From Halomonas huangheensis (GTDB lineage Bacteria; Pseudomonadota; Gammaproteobacteria; Pseudomonadales; Halomonadaceae): a stretch of DNA of 64,000 nucleotides. The DNA lies in assembly GCF_001431725.1 (NCBI RefSeq), contig NZ_CP013106.1, positions 3,844,001 to 3,908,000 of the forward strand. The letters run 5' to 3'. The position numbers and the translations under genes were made by a program. The notes below the pieces were generated by a model. It saw only the letters and a list, made by a program, of their open reading frames with translations. It had not been told where the DNA came from and did no database searches. Shown here piece by piece: positions 61,927-64,000 of this stretch; position 1 is the stretch's first letter, and every line of letters begins with the position of its first letter.

Positions 61927-61947
61927 TCATCCACAGACTTATCCACT
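61927..61947 (+). promoter_or_regulatory. Two DnaA-box matches upstream of nrdA
   Basis: TCATCCACA (61927-61935) and TTATCCACT (61939-61947) each differ by one base from TTATCCACA. DnaA is known to regulate nrdAB in E. coli through such boxes. They lie just upstream of the NrdR boxes. Confidence 0.5.
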
Positions 61948-61965
61948 TGCTGGAGCGGAAAAACC

Positions 61966-62010
61966 ACACTATCTTGTGTCTCAAATATCCAGAGGCACCA
62001 CATCATGTGT
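61966..62010 (+). promoter_or_regulatory. Paired NrdR boxes upstream of nrdA
   Basis: ACACTATCTTGTGT (61966-61979) and ACCACATCATGTGT (61997-62010) resemble the NrdR consensus with ACAC/GTGT arms. Their centres are 31 bp apart, three helical turns, the spacing typical of NrdR box pairs. A possible promoter, TTGCTG at 61947-61952 and TATCTT at 61970-61975 with a 17-bp spacer, would be blocked by the first box. Confidence 0.65.
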
Positions 62011-62098
62011 CTCTAGCAATTCCAGCGACTGGCTGTCAATAGCCTTTCTCGCTCAATATTTCCGCCACCGACATCATCAGGAAGGGAGCCTCGGCGCC

Positions 62099-64000
62099 AT
62101 GGAAACCCTCGCAACTACGGACCGTCCGTCCGTATCCGTCACAGCACCTCAGACACTACGCGTGATCAAGCGCACCGGTGATGTGGTGTCATTTGACGCC
62201 GACAAGATTGCCGTCGCCATGAGCAAGGCATTCATTGCCGTTGAGGGAGACAACGCCGCGACTTCCAGCCGTGTCCGCGACTTCGTCAAGGAATCCGCGG
62301 AAGTCATTCTGAACACCTTCGCCCGGCGCATGCCGGACGGCGGCACCATCCACATCGAGGATGTTCAGGATCAGGTCGAGCTGGCCCTGATGCGCAGTGG
62401 CGAACAGAAGGTCGCCCGCGCCTACGTGCTGTACCGCGAGGAACATGCCCGTGCGCGTGAAGACAGCGGTATCCAGAAGCCGCACCCGACACTCAACGTC
62501 ACCGGTGTCGACGGCGAGCGCAGCCCTCTCGATCTGGGCCGCGTAGAAACACTGGTCTTCGATGCCTGCGAAGACCTCGAGAACGTCGATCCCAACAAGA
62601 TCGTCCAGGACTCGCTCAAGAACCTCTACGATGGTGTCACCATCGATGGCGTCTCCCAGGCGCTTATGATGACAGCTCGTACTCTGGTCGAGAAAGACCC
62701 CAATTACACTTATGTTACTGCTCGCCTACTGCAGGACAACCTGCGTCGCGAAGCATTATCGTTCCTCGGTATCGCCGAAGACGCCACCTACGGTGACATG
62801 GCCGAACTCTACAAGCCGGCCTTCCTCGCCTATATCGAGCGCGGTATCGAATTCGAACAGCTCGATCCGGAACTCGCGCGTTTCGATCTACAGCGCCTGG
62901 CGGATGCTCTCGACCACAGTCGTGACAACCAGTTCACCTATCTTGGCCTGCAGACGCTCTACGACCGCTATTTCCTGCACCATGACGATGTCCGCTATGA
63001 GCTGCCGCAGGTGATGTTCATGCGCGTCGCCATGGGTCTGTCGTTGAATGAGGACGACCGCGAAGCGCGTGCCATCGAGTTCTATGAGCTGCTGTCGAGC
63101 TTCGACTATATGTCGTCGACGCCGACCCTGTTCAATGCCGGCACCCTGCGTAGCCAGCTTTCCAGCTGCTACCTGACGACCGTGCCTGACGACCTCGACC
63201 AGATCTACAGCGCCATTCGCGACAACGCCATGCTGTCCAAGTGGGCTGGTGGCCTGGGCAACGACTGGACTCCGGTGCGCGCGCTGGGCTCCTGGATCAA
63301 GGGCACCAACGGTAAATCCCAGGGTGTCGTGCCCTTCCTCAAGGTCGTCAACGACACTGCAGTTGCCGTCAACCAGGGTGGCAAGCGCAAGGGTGCAGTC
63401 TGCGCCTACCTCGAAACCTGGCACCTGGATGTCGAGGAGTTCCTGGAGCTGCGCAAGAACACCGGTGATGACCGTCGCCGTACCCACGACATGAACACTG
63501 CCAACTGGGTGCCGGACCTGTTCATGAAGCGGGTCTTCGACGACACCGAGTGGACGCTGTTCTCACCGTCCACCTGCCCGGACCTGCACGACCTCTATGG
63601 TGTGGCCTTCGAGAAGCGCTACTCGGAATACGAGGAAATGACTCGCAACGGCCAGCTCAAGCTGTTCAAGCGCGTCAAGGCACGTGACCTGTGGCGCAAG
63701 ATGCTGTCGATGCTGTTCGAGACAGGCCACCCGTGGATCACCTTCAAGGATCCCTGCAACATCCGCAGCCCGCAGAGCCACGCCGGTGTCGTGCACAGCT
63801 CCAACCTGTGCACCGAGATCACCCTCAACACCAGTGTTGACGAGATCGCGGTATGTAACCTGGGCTCGATCAACCTCGCTCAGCATGTGGTCGACGGCAA
63901 GCTCGATGGCGAGAAGCTGAAGAACAGCGTACGTACCGCAGTACGCATGCTCGATAACGTTATCGACATCAACTACTACGCGGTCCCCCAGGCGAAGAAC
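62099..64000 (+). CDS. nrdA: Ribonucleoside-diphosphate reductase class Ia, alpha subunit (3' end outside window)
   Basis: The frame is open from the ATG at 62099 (GGGAG upstream) to the window end, 634 residues so far. An ATP-cone starts near residue 21 (LRVIKRTGDVVSFDADKIAV). STPTLFNAGTLRSQLSSC gives redox Cys357. SNLCTEITL holds Asn569, the radical Cys571 and Glu573; EIAVCNLGSINL gives Cys586, the redox partner. These match E. coli Cys225, Asn437, Cys439, Glu441 and Cys462 with an offset of about 132 from the long N-terminus, as in Pseudomonas-type NrdA with an extended regulatory part. It makes dNDPs from NDPs with NrdB, expected downstream outside the window. Confidence 0.95.
   Translation, partial: METLATTDRPSVSVTAPQTLRVIKRTGDVVSFDADKIAVAMSKAFIAVEGDNAATSSRVRDFVKESAEVILNTFARRMPDGGTIHIEDVQDQVELALMRSGEQKVARAYVLYREEHARAREDSGIQKPHPTLNVTGVDGERSPLDLGRVETLVFDACEDLENVDPNKIVQDSLKNLYDGVTIDGVSQALMMTARTLVEKDPNYTYVTARLLQDNLRREALSFLGIAEDATYGDMAELYKPAFLAYIERGIEFEQLDPELARFDLQRLADALDHSRDNQFTYLGLQTLYDRYFLHHDDVRYELPQVMFMRVAMGLSLNEDDREARAIEFYELLSSFDYMSSTPTLFNAGTLRSQLSSCYLTTVPDDLDQIYSAIRDNAMLSKWAGGLGNDWTPVRALGSWIKGTNGKSQGVVPFLKVVNDTAVAVNQGGKRKGAVCAYLETWHLDVEEFLELRKNTGDDRRRTHDMNTANWVPDLFMKRVFDDTEWTLFSPSTCPDLHDLYGVAFEKRYSEYEEMTRNGQLKLFKRVKARDLWRKMLSMLFETGHPWITFKDPCNIRSPQSHAGVVHSSNLCTEITLNTSVDEIAVCNLGSINLAQHVVDGKLDGEKLKNSVRTAVRMLDNVIDINYYAVPQAKN

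Larger units (their letters stand above)
61722..62098. other. Intergenic region between the response regulator and nrdA
   Basis: No gene is supported. The right half holds two DnaA-box matches and paired NrdR-box matches, listed separately. The left half should hold the minus-strand promoter of the two-component genes. GGGAG about 11 bases before 62099 is the nrdA ribosome site. Confidence 0.5.

Overview
The window reads as a chromosomal segment of a halophilic or marine gammaproteobacterium, most likely from the Halomonas group. This is inferred from the gene repertoire (fused cysNC, metE/metR divergon, rstAB-like pair, large class Ia nrdA, mevalonate catabolism) and the moderately high GC; no rRNA or other marker confirms it. 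No tRNA, rRNA, CRISPR array or transposase gene was seen.

Region 1 (1-27244) is a surface-polysaccharide locus. The first ~2.4 kb is strikingly AT-rich (a 5'-truncated sulfotransferase and a glycosyltransferase-like protein). A tightly coupled module follows (aminotransferase, PLP decarboxylase, sulfotransferase, ATP-grasp ligase), then a third sulfotransferase and a double GT2 glycosyltransferase. Two small unknown genes lie behind a 46-bp perfect palindrome that contains their likely promoter. The second half (11164-27244) holds a glycosyltransferase, KpsC-like and KpsS-like capsule proteins, an SDR reductase, an LTA-synthase-like membrane enzyme, a 2552-residue reducing type I polyketide synthase and an alpha-oxoamine synthase. 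This set resembles the rhizobial rkp-1 K-antigen genes (rkpA, G, H, I, J). I infer that it builds an unusual amino-lipid, perhaps the anchor of the capsule.

Region 2 (27245-36127) starts with ~1 kb of non-coding DNA and an outer-membrane barrel protein. A sulfate activation operon follows: SLC13 permease, cysQ, cysD, cysNC. It supplies PAPS, the donor used by the three sulfotransferases, and CysQ removes the PAP they release. A four-helix-bundle (S23-type) gene flanked by purine/pyrimidine tracts is inserted between cysD and cysNC.

Region 3 (36128-64000) is mostly housekeeping: a DUF1800/DUF1501 pair; a MocR regulator facing a TctA-type transporter with degradative HMG-CoA reductase and HMG-CoA lyase (mevalonate catabolism); a serine hydrolase; a monooxygenase-fold protein; a DksA-like protein; an isocitrate/isopropylmalate-type dehydrogenase; a META lipoprotein; DoxX; NfeD with an SPFH protein; glyoxalase I; Tag; a membrane hydrolase; azoreductase; an MliC-like lipoprotein; metE/metR; an RstB/RstA-like two-component pair; and the 5' part of nrdA behind DnaA-box and paired NrdR-box matches.

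The window is also unusually rich in short tandem repeats with periods of mostly 15, 16 or 18 bp, inside genes (in frame) and between them. It holds several larger repeats as well: a 130-bp element with terminal inverted repeats, two ~120-bp copies around the META gene, and GGAAGAA-type polypurine tracts.
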